From: WLMZ01 sp038227995
GTDB lineage: Bacteria > Actinomycetota > Acidimicrobiia > Acidimicrobiales > Ilumatobacteraceae
Direction: 5' to 3'
DNA length: 64,000 bases
NCBI GenBank assembly: GCA_038227995.1
Contig: JBBRPP010000023.1
Coordinates: forward strand, 1 to 64,000
The notes beneath the pieces are model-generated. The model was not told the DNA's origin, searched no databases, and saw only the letters and a list, made by a program, of their open reading frames with translations. Position 1 is the stretch's first letter. Each line of letters begins with the position of its first letter. Positions 52,862 to 61,375 of the stretch are shown piece by piece. The position numbers and the translations under genes were made by a program.

Positions 52862-54031
52862 ATGACCGACATGAGCATGAACAGCGGGGACGTCGACCCA
52901 GGCGCACTTGCGCACCCTCAGCCGTTGTTCAAGATGATGCGTGACGTCGGGTCTGTCATCGACCTCGGGCCACCGTCGGGCATGATGCTCGTCGGCGGCG
53001 ACGCAGACGTTCGGCACGTCCTCCAACACCCCGAGATCTTCTCGTCGGGTGTCGATGCCGTGCACATCGGTCAGGTGCGACCGCTGATCCCCCTTCAGAT
53101 CGATCCTCCGAATCACAAGAACTTTCGAAAGCTGCTCGATCCGATCTTTGCCCCGAAGCAAATCGCGCAGATCGAAGCTGGCACTCGCGAACTGGTTCAC
53201 GGCATGATCGAGCATGTCGCCGACGCTGGCCGATGCAACTTTCACGACACCGTTTCCGAGCCGCTGCCCAGCACCGTGTTCCTCCAGTTGCTCGGGCTCC
53301 CCGTCGACCGTGCCGCCGAGTTCATCGCGCTGAAGAACGGCATTATCCGGCCGAGCTTCACCACGCCGGACGAACGCACCGCTGCCGTGAACGCGACGGG
53401 CCAGCAGATCTACGCGGTACTGCAGGAAGTCATCGACGAGCGAGCGACGGCACCGCAGTCCGACTTCATCTCGATGTTCCTGGAGGCTGAGGTCGATGGA
53501 CATCGCCTCACCCATGACGACGTGCTGGACATCGGATACCTGTTCTTCCTCGCCGGTCTGGACACCGTCACCGCCTCGCTCGACTGCATGCTGGCCTACC
53601 TCGCCCAGCACCCCGAGCAGCGGCAGCGACTGGCCGACGATCCGGCGGTGATCCCCCATGCAATCGAGGAGATGTTGCGCTGGGAGTCACCCGTGCAAGG
53701 CGTCGTCAGGATCACGACTCAGGACACGGAACTGGGTGGCTGCCCGATCCCCGCTGGTTCCACCGTGTCGGTGATGATCGGTTCGGCGAACACCGACGAG
53801 CGAACGTGGGAGCGTTCCGACACCGTCGATTTCGACAGAGAGATCAACAAGCACATCGCATTCGGTGGCGGGGCGCATCGGTGCCTCGGCTCCCACCTGG
53901 CCCGAATGGAACTGAAGGTGGCCCTCGAGGAATGGCATCTCCTCGTGCCGAGCTACTCGATCGTCGAAGGCACCGAGTTGATGTATTCCCAAGGCCTTCG
54001 GGCCGTCGAGAACCTGGAGCTGGTCTGGTGA
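52862..54031 (+). CDS. Cytochrome P450
   Basis: A 389-residue soluble P450. It has the I-helix FFLAGLDTVTAS (A-G-x-D-T), the K-helix EEMLR, and the heme-ligand loop FGGGAHRCLGSHLAR. ATG 52862 follows GGGGAACCG. It would hydroxylate a hydrophobic substrate using a ferredoxin and reductase. The next gene, an aldehyde dehydrogenase, overlaps by GTGA, which suggests methyl or side-chain oxidation through alcohol and aldehyde to acid. Confidence 0.92.
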   Translation: MTDMSMNSGDVDPGALAHPQPLFKMMRDVGSVIDLGPPSGMMLVGGDADVRHVLQHPEIFSSGVDAVHIGQVRPLIPLQIDPPNHKNFRKLLDPIFAPKQIAQIEAGTRELVHGMIEHVADAGRCNFHDTVSEPLPSTVFLQLLGLPVDRAAEFIALKNGIIRPSFTTPDERTAAVNATGQQIYAVLQEVIDERATAPQSDFISMFLEAEVDGHRLTHDDVLDIGYLFFLAGLDTVTASLDCMLAYLAQHPEQRQRLADDPAVIPHAIEEMLRWESPVQGVVRITTQDTELGGCPIPAGSTVSVMIGSANTDERTWERSDTVDFDREINKHIAFGGGAHRCLGSHLARMELKVALEEWHLLVPSYSIVEGTELMYSQGLRAVENLELVW

Positions 54032-55503
54032 GCGATCTCATGGGTGAGCGCAAGATGTTGATCGACGGTCGCCTGACCGATGGATCGAGTGGCCGCACGT
54101 TCGACAACATCAACCCGGCCACGGAGAAGGTGCTCGGTCCGGTGGCGGATGGAACAGCCGCCGACATGCATGCGGCGATCGCTGCGGCCCGTCGCGCGTT
54201 CGACACGACCGACTGGTCGACGAACCACGAGTTCCGCAAGACATGCCTGCGACAGTTGCAGGCCGCGATCGAGTCCGAGCGCGAAGAGCTGCGTGCCGAG
54301 TTGGTGGCCGAGGTCGGCTGCCCGGTGCTCTCCACGTACGGTCCTCAGCTCGACGCACCGCTGCGCGAAGCACTCACGTGGCCTGCGGACATGATCGACA
54401 CGTTCGCCTGGAGCCGCCCGCTCGAGCCGAAGGACGCGTTCGGCATGGGCGTCTTCACCGACCGCGAGGTGTGGAAGGAGCCGATCGGCGTCGTCGGGGT
54501 GATCGTCCCGTGGAACTTCCCGATCGAGATCATTCTCAACAAACTCGGACCGGTCCTCGCGATGGGGAACACCTGTGTCATCAAGCCGGCACCGGACACC
54601 CCGTGGAACGCAACTCGGCTGGGACGGTTGATCGTCGAGAAGACCGACATCCCCGCCGGTGTGGTGAACTTCGTCCTCGCCTCGGACCATCTCGTCGGCG
54701 AGGTGCTGACCACATCGCCACTCGTCGACCTCGTCGCGTTCACCGGCTCGACTGCGACCGGCCGGCGCATCATGGCTGCTGCGGCCGAGACCGTGAAGCC
54801 CGTTTTCCTCGAACTGGGCGGTAAGTCCGTCAACCTCGTCCTCGAGGACGCAGACTTTGCCACCACAATTCCCGGTGCGGCCGGTGTCTGTTTCCACGCC
54901 GGCCAGGGCTGCGCGATGGCGACTAGGCTGTTGGTCCCGAAGTCGCGCTACGACGAAGCCGTCGAACTCGCCCTGATGGGTTTCAGGGGCGTCACCTACG
55001 GCGATCCCACAGATGCGAGCAACCTGATGGGCCCGCTCGTCTCCAAGCGCCAACAGCAGCGCGTGCTCGACTACATCGGGCAAGGACGCGCCGAAGGAGC
55101 ACGCGTGATGTGTGGCGGCGGCGTCCCCAGCCACTTGCCCGTCGGGTACTACGTGGAGCCGACCCTGTTCGCAGACGTCGACAACTCGATGACCATCGCC
55201 CGCGAGGAGATCTTCGGGCCTGTACTGGTCATCATCGGGTTCGACGACGACGACGATGCAGTCCGCATCGCCAACGACTCTCACTACGGTCTTTCCGGAG
55301 TGATCACCTCGGGCGACCTCGAGCGCGCCAAAGGCGTCGCTCGTCGAATCCGTACAGGAACGCTCGGGCTCAACGGCGGCAACTGGTACGGGGCCGACGC
55401 TCCGTTCGGCGGCTACAAGCAGTCCGGCATCGGACGGCAGTGCGGCATCGAGGGGCTGGAGATCTTCACCGAGACCAAGACTGTCGGTTGGCCGAGTGCC
55501 TGA
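54028..55503 (+). CDS. Aldehyde dehydrogenase
   Basis: A 491-residue NAD(P)-dependent aldehyde dehydrogenase with PWNFPIEI, the catalytic Glu in FLELGGKSVNLV, the catalytic Cys in AGQGCAMATR and the C-terminal PFGGYKQSGIGR. It starts at GTG 54028 in the P450 stop (GTGA). Its place suggests that it oxidises the aldehyde produced by the P450 step to an acid, ready for CoA transfer. Confidence 0.9.
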   Translation: MSDLMGERKMLIDGRLTDGSSGRTFDNINPATEKVLGPVADGTAADMHAAIAAARRAFDTTDWSTNHEFRKTCLRQLQAAIESEREELRAELVAEVGCPVLSTYGPQLDAPLREALTWPADMIDTFAWSRPLEPKDAFGMGVFTDREVWKEPIGVVGVIVPWNFPIEIILNKLGPVLAMGNTCVIKPAPDTPWNATRLGRLIVEKTDIPAGVVNFVLASDHLVGEVLTTSPLVDLVAFTGSTATGRRIMAAAAETVKPVFLELGGKSVNLVLEDADFATTIPGAAGVCFHAGQGCAMATRLLVPKSRYDEAVELALMGFRGVTYGDPTDASNLMGPLVSKRQQQRVLDYIGQGRAEGARVMCGGGVPSHLPVGYYVEPTLFADVDNSMTIAREEIFGPVLVIIGFDDDDDAVRIANDSHYGLSGVITSGDLERAKGVARRIRTGTLGLNGGNWYGADAPFGGYKQSGIGRQCGIEGLEIFTETKTVGWPSA

Positions 55504-55524
55504 TCAGTCACCCGACTGATCAGG
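55499..55524. terminator. Hairpin terminator between ALDH and SDR genes
   Basis: CCTGATCAGT (55499-55508) pairs perfectly with ACTGATCAGG (55515-55524), with a 6-base loop. It covers the ALDH stop codon and lies between convergent genes, so it can end both transcripts. There is no long T-run. Confidence 0.55.
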
Positions 55525-55562
55525 TTCGTCACGCCCGCACCGGTTTGTTCCGGCGACGCCGG

Positions 55563-56465
55563 TCAGAGTGAAAACGGATCGTTGAGCTGGAACGGCACGT
55601 CGGCAAACCGGGCACCGTGCTCGGCGAGCTCCTCGATCGTCCAACGGCCGTCCTTTTCGATCTTGTCGATGATCGCCCACGGTTGGAAGAGGTGGACCTG
55701 GCCGCCGTACACGAGGAACGCGCGGCCGTTGATGGGGCACGACTCCGTGGCGAGGTACGCCACGAAGGGCGAGATGTTGGCGGCGTCCATGACATCGAAA
55801 GCCGACGGGTCCGCAGCAGCCGACGCGTCGCCACCCAACTGGGCGGTGAGGCGGGTGCGTGCCGCTGGGGCGATTGCATTGACCCGCACTCCGTACCGAC
55901 CGAGTTCCTTGGACGCAATGATCGTCATCGCCGCGATCCCCATCTTCGCCGCCCCGTAGTTCGCCTGCCCCACGTTGCCGAACAGACCCGACGTGGAGCT
56001 GGTGTTGATCACCGACGCACTCACGTGAGCGCCCGTCTTTGCCTTGTCACGCCAGTGTGCCGCGGCGAAATGCAGGGGCGCGAAATGACCCTTGAGGTGC
56101 ACCTTGACCACCGAGTCCCACTCCTCCTCGCTCATGTTGGCAAGCATGCGGTCGCGGAGGATCCCTGCGTTGTTGACCAGGATGTCGACATCGCCATACG
56201 CGTCGATCGCCGAGCCGACGAGCCGCTCTGCCCCCTGCCAATCGGTCACGTCGTCATGGTTGGCGATCGCCTCACCACCAGCGGCGATGATTTCGGCGAC
56301 CACCTGTTCAGCTGGCGATTCATCAGCGCCGGTACCCGTGGCCGAGCCGCCGAGGTCGTTGACGACCACCCGTGCGCCCTCCGATGCGAAAAAGAGCGCA
56401 TGCTCCCGGCCAATGCCTCGCCCGGCGCCGGTGATGATCGCGACTCTTCCGTTCAGCGCGTTCAT
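55563..56465 (-). CDS. SDR family protein, HSD17B4/MFE2-like 3-hydroxyacyl-CoA dehydrogenase
   Basis: A 300-residue SDR with TGAGRGIGREHALFFA, VVVNDLGGSATG, NNAGILRDRML, NTSSTSG and YGAAK. These spellings match the dehydrogenase part of multifunctional enzyme 2 (17-beta-HSD type 4), which oxidises (R)-3-hydroxyacyl-CoA. It is third in an operon after dehydrogenase pair 4, overlapping by ATGA, which fits beta-oxidation. Confidence 0.88.
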   Translation of the reverse strand: MNALNGRVAIITGAGRGIGREHALFFASEGARVVVNDLGGSATGTGADESPAEQVVAEIIAAGGEAIANHDDVTDWQGAERLVGSAIDAYGDVDILVNNAGILRDRMLANMSEEEWDSVVKVHLKGHFAPLHFAAAHWRDKAKTGAHVSASVINTSSTSGLFGNVGQANYGAAKMGIAAMTIIASKELGRYGVRVNAIAPAARTRLTAQLGGDASAAADPSAFDVMDAANISPFVAYLATESCPINGRAFLVYGGQVHLFQPWAIIDKIEKDGRWTIEELAEHGARFADVPFQLNDPFSL

Positions 56466-57742
56466 GTGGTTGATCTCCTCGATGATGATGATGGCCCGCG
56501 ACGGACGTCGCGATAGGGGACTTCGCGGTCAGCCGCGTACTCCCGCGGCATGCCGAGCACACGCTCGCTGATGATGTTGCGCTGGATCTCGTTGCTGCCA
56601 CCTCCGAGGGCGATGCCCTGGCGGGACAACGATGCCTGGCCGAGGACGCGTGCAGGATCCGGATCATCGCCGGACGGCCACGTCACGCCCTCGACGCCCG
56701 CGAGCTCCAGCCCGATCTCGGCACGGTCGATCGACACGTTGGCTCCGAACAGCTTGATGATGGAGCTGCACGGAGGGACCATCTTGCCGGTCGTCACACC
56801 CGTGGTGATCCGGTCGACGAGTTGTGATCGCACGAGCTGATCGACGTGGGCGCGTGCGACCAGCTCGCGAACGCGTCCGTCGTGTTCCACGCCCGAGGCC
56901 CTGGCGATCGCAACGAGTTGATCGCCGTCGCTCGTGGACTCGTGCCCTGTCGAGCGGCCACTGGTGAACGGTGACCCACCGCCGACCGCATTGCGTTCGT
57001 GGACCAGCAAGCGCGTGGTGACGGTCCAACCGTCATCGATCTCGCCGACCACGTCGGCGACCGGGATCTGCACGTCGTCGAAGAACTCCTGGCAGAATTC
57101 CATCGTTCCATCGACCTGGCGGATCTGATCGACCTGGATGCCGGGCTGGTGGATCTTGACGATGAACATCGTCAGGCCACGGTGTTTGGGCACGTCCCAG
57201 TTCGTACGCGCGAGACACATCGCATAGTCGCTGACATACGCCGACGAACTCCAGATCTTTGAACCGCTGAGCACGAAGACATCGCCGTCGCGATCCCCCC
57301 TCGTCAAGCACCCGGCGAGATCCGAACCGCCGCTCGGCTCGGAGAGGAACTGCACCCACAGCTCGTCGCCTCGAAGAATGGCCGGCAAGTGACGCAACTT
57401 CTGCCCATGGGTTCCAAAATCGACAAGGGTCGCAGCGAGGATGCCGAACGTCGGAACGTTCATCGACACAGGCATGTCGTACGGCATGGACTCCTCGGTG
57501 AAGGCGTGTTGGTACTCCACGGGGAGACCGAGACCGCCGTATTCGGCCGGGAAGCAGATGCCGGCGAATCCCCCGTCCCACAAACGACGCTGCAGCACGC
57601 GCTCGACGTCGAACCTGCCCTCCCTGGTGCGGTCGGCCATCTGGGCAGGCGGCATGTTCTCGGCAAGCCAGGCGCGAGCTCGAACGCGAAACGCGTCGAC
57701 AGACTCGAGGGGGTCGGGCGAGATGGTCGACGAAATGCTCAT
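56462..57742 (-). CDS. Acyl-CoA dehydrogenase, large-type subunit (pair 4)
   Basis: A 426-residue dehydrogenase with QFLSEPSGGSDLAGCLTRG, LSGSKIWSSSAYVSDYA and GGGSNEIQRNIISERVLGMP. A hydrophilic Arg/Ser/Thr tail follows the last helix. It overlaps both neighbours by 4 bases. It is probably a heterotetramer partner of 57739-58869. Confidence 0.88.
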   Translation of the reverse strand: MSISSTISPDPLESVDAFRVRARAWLAENMPPAQMADRTREGRFDVERVLQRRLWDGGFAGICFPAEYGGLGLPVEYQHAFTEESMPYDMPVSMNVPTFGILAATLVDFGTHGQKLRHLPAILRGDELWVQFLSEPSGGSDLAGCLTRGDRDGDVFVLSGSKIWSSSAYVSDYAMCLARTNWDVPKHRGLTMFIVKIHQPGIQVDQIRQVDGTMEFCQEFFDDVQIPVADVVGEIDDGWTVTTRLLVHERNAVGGGSPFTSGRSTGHESTSDGDQLVAIARASGVEHDGRVRELVARAHVDQLVRSQLVDRITTGVTTGKMVPPCSSIIKLFGANVSIDRAEIGLELAGVEGVTWPSGDDPDPARVLGQASLSRQGIALGGGSNEIQRNIISERVLGMPREYAADREVPYRDVRRGPSSSSRRSTT

Positions 57743-58869
57743 GCCGGTACTCCGAACGCGATCGTGGCGATGCGCTCCGCGTGCTCGGACGGCGTTCCGT
57801 ACATCGCCCGATTGACGGTGGCACGTCTGAGGTAGAGGTGGATGTCGTGCTCCCAGGTGACGCCGATGCCTCCGTGCATCTGCACACAGTCCTGAATGAT
57901 CTGAGTCGCCCGAGGGCCGATGTACACCTTGGCCGCGCTCACCAGTTCGGCGGCGTCAGGTCTGCCAGCGGCAACGGCGCGAGCTGCGGCGGTCGCCGTG
58001 GCGCAGCACGCTTCCAGCCAGATCTTCATATCGGCGAAGCGATGCTTGAGCGCCTGGTACGACGCCAGCGGCCGCCCGAACGAATAGCGATCGGCAACGT
58101 ACTCCAGCGTCATCTCGAAGACACGGGAGACGACCCCCACCGTTTCGGCACACTGGACCGCCGCTGCGACCAACATCTGGAGTTCGAGATCATCGTGCGC
58201 CCGATCGGCAGTCGAGACAACCGCTGACATGGGCACACGGACATGATCGCAATCGATCCTCGCGAAACGGCGGACGAGGTCGAGGCCGCCCATCGGTGTG
58301 GCCGTGAGACCCGGCGCGTCCGACGGAACGATGACCTGGATCAGCCCATCGCCGGACTGAGCGCTGACGAGCAGGTGACTGGCCTGGGCGCCGGCTTCGA
58401 TCGGCTGCTTCGAGCCTGTGATGACGAGATGGTCACCATCCACAGTGGCGGTGGTCGCAACGTTGCCCCAACCACGCCCGCTCTCGGCGTGAGCCCACGA
58501 CGCGACCGCTTCGCCGGCGAGCAGTGCGTTCAGCAGTTCGGCATGCTCGCCACCGGCCGGTGAGCGGCCCAGGGCGAACGCAACGATGTTGGTGGGCACG
58601 AGCGGCCCGGGCGCAACGAGACGACCCATCTCCTCGGCCACGAGCACGAGGTCGGCCAGCCCGAACTCGCTGAGCGAGCCGCCACCAAGGGCCTCCGGGA
58701 CGAGCATCGAGACCCATCCGAGCTCGGCGCCCCGCCTCCACATCGCGCGATCGAATCCATCGGCGCTCGACACGAGTGCACGCGTCGCTGAGATCGGCGA
58801 CTGGGCGCCCAGGAACTTGTGGGTCGTCTGCCTGAACTCCTCCTGCTCGTCACTCAGTACCAGTTCCAT
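57739..58869 (-). CDS. Acyl-CoA dehydrogenase, small-type subunit (pair 4)
   Basis: A 376-residue partner dehydrogenase with MELVLSDEQEEFRQTTH, YSFGRPLASYQALKHRFAD and MHGGIGVTWEHDIHLYLRRA. ATG 58867-58869 is preceded by a G-rich stretch. It heads the three-gene operon, with an operator 46 bases upstream and a TATAAT-like -10 between them. Confidence 0.88.
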   Translation of the reverse strand: MELVLSDEQEEFRQTTHKFLGAQSPISATRALVSSADGFDRAMWRRGAELGWVSMLVPEALGGGSLSEFGLADLVLVAEEMGRLVAPGPLVPTNIVAFALGRSPAGGEHAELLNALLAGEAVASWAHAESGRGWGNVATTATVDGDHLVITGSKQPIEAGAQASHLLVSAQSGDGLIQVIVPSDAPGLTATPMGGLDLVRRFARIDCDHVRVPMSAVVSTADRAHDDLELQMLVAAAVQCAETVGVVSRVFEMTLEYVADRYSFGRPLASYQALKHRFADMKIWLEACCATATAAARAVAAGRPDAAELVSAAKVYIGPRATQIIQDCVQMHGGIGVTWEHDIHLYLRRATVNRAMYGTPSEHAERIATIAFGVPA

Positions 58870-58902
58870 CACACCCCCATGCTTGCCATGTTCGGCATCA
58901 CG

Positions 58903-58908
58903 ATTATA
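58903..58908 (-). promoter_or_regulatory. TATAAT-like -10 box of the dehydrogenase pair 4 operon
   Basis: On the minus strand this is TATAAT, rare in this GC-rich window. It is 33 bases before the ATG and 7 bases downstream of the operator, which would therefore lie over the -35/spacer region, a position suited to repression. Confidence 0.45.
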
Positions 58909-58915
58909 TAGTCTT

Positions 58916-58930
58916 CTAACAATCACGTCA
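58916..58930. promoter_or_regulatory. Operator CTAACA-N4-CGTCA between dehydrogenase and amidohydrolase genes
   Basis: CTAACAATCACGTCA, a full consensus match. It is 46 bases from the minus-strand dehydrogenase ATG and 19 bases from the plus-strand amidohydrolase ATG, so it can block both divergent promoters. Confidence 0.72.
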
Positions 58931-58949
58931 TAATTGTGGAGGGGACGCC

Positions 58950-60140
58950 ATGCCATCTCGCCAGCTGGGCTTTCCGGTGTTCGACGCAGACAACCATCTG
59001 TATGAGACCCGGGAGGCGCTGACCAAGTTCCTTCCGTCCGATTACGCAGGACTCATCGATTACGTCGACGTGCGTGGACGCACCAAGATCGCAGTCAACG
59101 GACACGTCAGCGAGTACATCCCGAACCCGACGTTCGAGCGGGTCGCGGCACCCGGCGCGCAGGAGGACTACTTTCGACATGGCAATCCGGAGGGCAAGTC
59201 GCGGCGCGAGATCATGGGCAAGGCGATTGTCGCTCCTGCAGCGTTTCGCGAGCCCGGGCCTCGGATCGAGCTGATGGATGAACTCGGCATCGACCGCGCG
59301 CTGATGTGGCCGACGCTCGCCAGTCTCCTCGAGGAGCGGTTGCGCGACGATCCTGACGCGACGCACGCAGCGATCCATTCGTTGAACGAGTGGATGTACG
59401 AGACGTGGACGTTCAACTTCGAGAACCGCATCTTCCCCACAGCTGTCATCACACTGCCGATCGTCACCGAGGCGATTAAAGAGCTGGAGTGGGTGCTCGA
59501 ACGAGGTGCGAAGGTCATCCTCGTTCGACCCGCACCCGTTCCGGGCCTGCGCGGTCCTCGCTCGTTTGCTTTACCGGAGTTCGATCCCTTCTGGAAGCTC
59601 GTCGAAGAGACCGACATCGTCGTTGGGATGCACGCCTCCGACAGCGGGTACCAACGGCACTTGAACGAGTGGGAAGGAGTGCGCAACGAGATGACCCCGT
59701 TCAAGGGCGGTTCGGGATTCGCGGCGATCGTGCAGCTCCAGCACCGCGCGATCGTCGACACGATTGCTTCGGCGATCGGTCACGGTCTGTGCAGCAGGTT
59801 CCCTCGTCTGAAGATCGCCCCTGTCGAGAACGGCAGCGGTTGGGTTCGCTCGTTGATCCACGACATGGGCACGGCGTACGCGACGAACCCGCACATCTTC
59901 GCGGAGGATCCGGTCGCGGTCTTCAAGCGGAACATCTTCGTCCATCCCTTCCACGAGGAGGACCCTGTCGGCCTCGTGGAGCTGCTCGGCGCCGACAACG
60001 TCCTGTTCGGCTCGGACTACCCGCATCCAGAGGGCATGTCAGACCCGATCACGTTCGTCGACGACCTGGTTGGACTGCCCGAAGACACCATCGCCAAGGT
60101 GATGGGTGGCAACCTCGCACGACTCATGAACGTGGCCTGA
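58950..60140 (+). CDS. Amidohydrolase family 2 protein (paralogue of 33842)
   Basis: A 396-residue amidohydrolase-2 protein with PVFDADNHLYETREAL, SEYIPNPTFERVAAPGA, and VLFGSDYPHPEGMSDP. It is a close paralogue of the 33842 product throughout. A GGAGGGG Shine-Dalgarno precedes the ATG. It is followed by a P450 gene 5 bases on, whereas its paralogue is followed by a ferredoxin gene. Confidence 0.89.
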   Translation: MPSRQLGFPVFDADNHLYETREALTKFLPSDYAGLIDYVDVRGRTKIAVNGHVSEYIPNPTFERVAAPGAQEDYFRHGNPEGKSRREIMGKAIVAPAAFREPGPRIELMDELGIDRALMWPTLASLLEERLRDDPDATHAAIHSLNEWMYETWTFNFENRIFPTAVITLPIVTEAIKELEWVLERGAKVILVRPAPVPGLRGPRSFALPEFDPFWKLVEETDIVVGMHASDSGYQRHLNEWEGVRNEMTPFKGGSGFAAIVQLQHRAIVDTIASAIGHGLCSRFPRLKIAPVENGSGWVRSLIHDMGTAYATNPHIFAEDPVAVFKRNIFVHPFHEEDPVGLVELLGADNVLFGSDYPHPEGMSDPITFVDDLVGLPEDTIAKVMGGNLARLMNVA

Positions 60141-60145
60141 GCGCG

Positions 60146-61366
60146 ATGCAGTTCGACCCCTTCAGCGAGGAGTACTACGAGAATCCCTACGAGATCTACC
60201 GGTGGCTGCGCGAGGAAGCACCTGCATACCACAACGAGGAGCTCGGATTCTGGGCAGTCTCACGCTACGACGACTGCGTCGAGGCCCATCGCGACGTGGC
60301 CACCTACACGTCGACACGCGGGCTCACACTCGATCAGCTGCGCAGCGCCGAGTTCGGTTCGATCGTCGAGCAGGTGAACTCGATGATCATGATGGACCCG
60401 CCGCAGCATCATCGAATGCGGCGGCTCGTCAGCAAGGCGTTCACGCCTCGAGCGATCGCATCATGGGAACCGGTGGTGGTCGATGTGATCTCACGCATCC
60501 TGGACGGTCTCGCCGACCGCGACGCGTTCGACGCTGTCGTCGACTTCGCCGGGCCGTTCCCGATCGACGTCATCGCCGAGATCGTCGGCGTGCCCAAGGC
60601 TGACCGCAGCACGGTGCGACGTTGGACCGACGAGATGCTCGAGCGCGAGGTCGGCAATCCCTTCCCCACCGAGCGCGGCATGCTGGCCGGCATGTCAGCG
60701 GCGCAGTACTACCTCGACCTCGTGGCCGATCGACGGACGACCATTCTGGATTACGCCGAGGATGACACCGACATGATCGGGCATCTCCTCGCCGTCGAGA
60801 TCGTGCGCGACGATGGCGAGGTCGATCACCTTGCAGACGACGAGATCGCCAGCTTCATCGGCTTGCTGACGGCTGCCGGCGCAGAGACGGTGACCAAGCT
60901 CGTCGGCAACGCGATCGTCACCTTTGCCGAATGGCCGGATCAGCTCGCCGTCCTGCAGGACACCCCGTCCATCGCTGCCTCGGCGGTCGAGGAAATGCTT
61001 CGATGGCGGGCACCATCGCAGTACCAGGGGCGCTACAGCGTCGCCGACAAGGACTGGCACGGCGTGACCATTCCTGCCGGCCAACCTGTACTGATCGTGA
61101 CCGGCGCTGCCAACCGCGACCCGCGGGCGTACGACGATCCGGACCGTCTAGACATCACCCGCCAGGCTGCGCCCGGGATCACGTTCGGCTACGGCATCCA
61201 TCACTGCATCGGTGCCCATCTCGCCCGGCTCGAGGGACGCACTGCATTTACCGAGCTCTACCGCCGCTGGCCGAACCTCGAAGTCGATCTCGAGCACGTC
61301 GAATACGTGCGGATGACGAATGTCGCCGGTCCGTCCACCGTGCCCGTCCACGCGGGCAACGGCTGA
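60146..61366 (+). CDS. Cytochrome P450
   Basis: A 406-residue soluble P450 with I-helix LLTAAGAETVTKL (A-G-x-E-T instead of A-G-x-D-T), K-helix EEMLR and heme loop FGYGIHHCIGAHLAR. It starts MQFDPFSEEYYENPYEIYRW, typical of actinobacterial P450s. It is in one operon with the 58950 amidohydrolase and convergent with the Ltp2-like gene (9 bases). It is distinct from the P450 at 52862. Confidence 0.92.
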   Translation: MQFDPFSEEYYENPYEIYRWLREEAPAYHNEELGFWAVSRYDDCVEAHRDVATYTSTRGLTLDQLRSAEFGSIVEQVNSMIMMDPPQHHRMRRLVSKAFTPRAIASWEPVVVDVISRILDGLADRDAFDAVVDFAGPFPIDVIAEIVGVPKADRSTVRRWTDEMLEREVGNPFPTERGMLAGMSAAQYYLDLVADRRTTILDYAEDDTDMIGHLLAVEIVRDDGEVDHLADDEIASFIGLLTAAGAETVTKLVGNAIVTFAEWPDQLAVLQDTPSIAASAVEEMLRWRAPSQYQGRYSVADKDWHGVTIPAGQPVLIVTGAANRDPRAYDDPDRLDITRQAAPGITFGYGIHHCIGAHLARLEGRTAFTELYRRWPNLEVDLEHVEYVRMTNVAGPSTVPVHAGNG

Positions 61367-61375
61367 CAGGGAACT

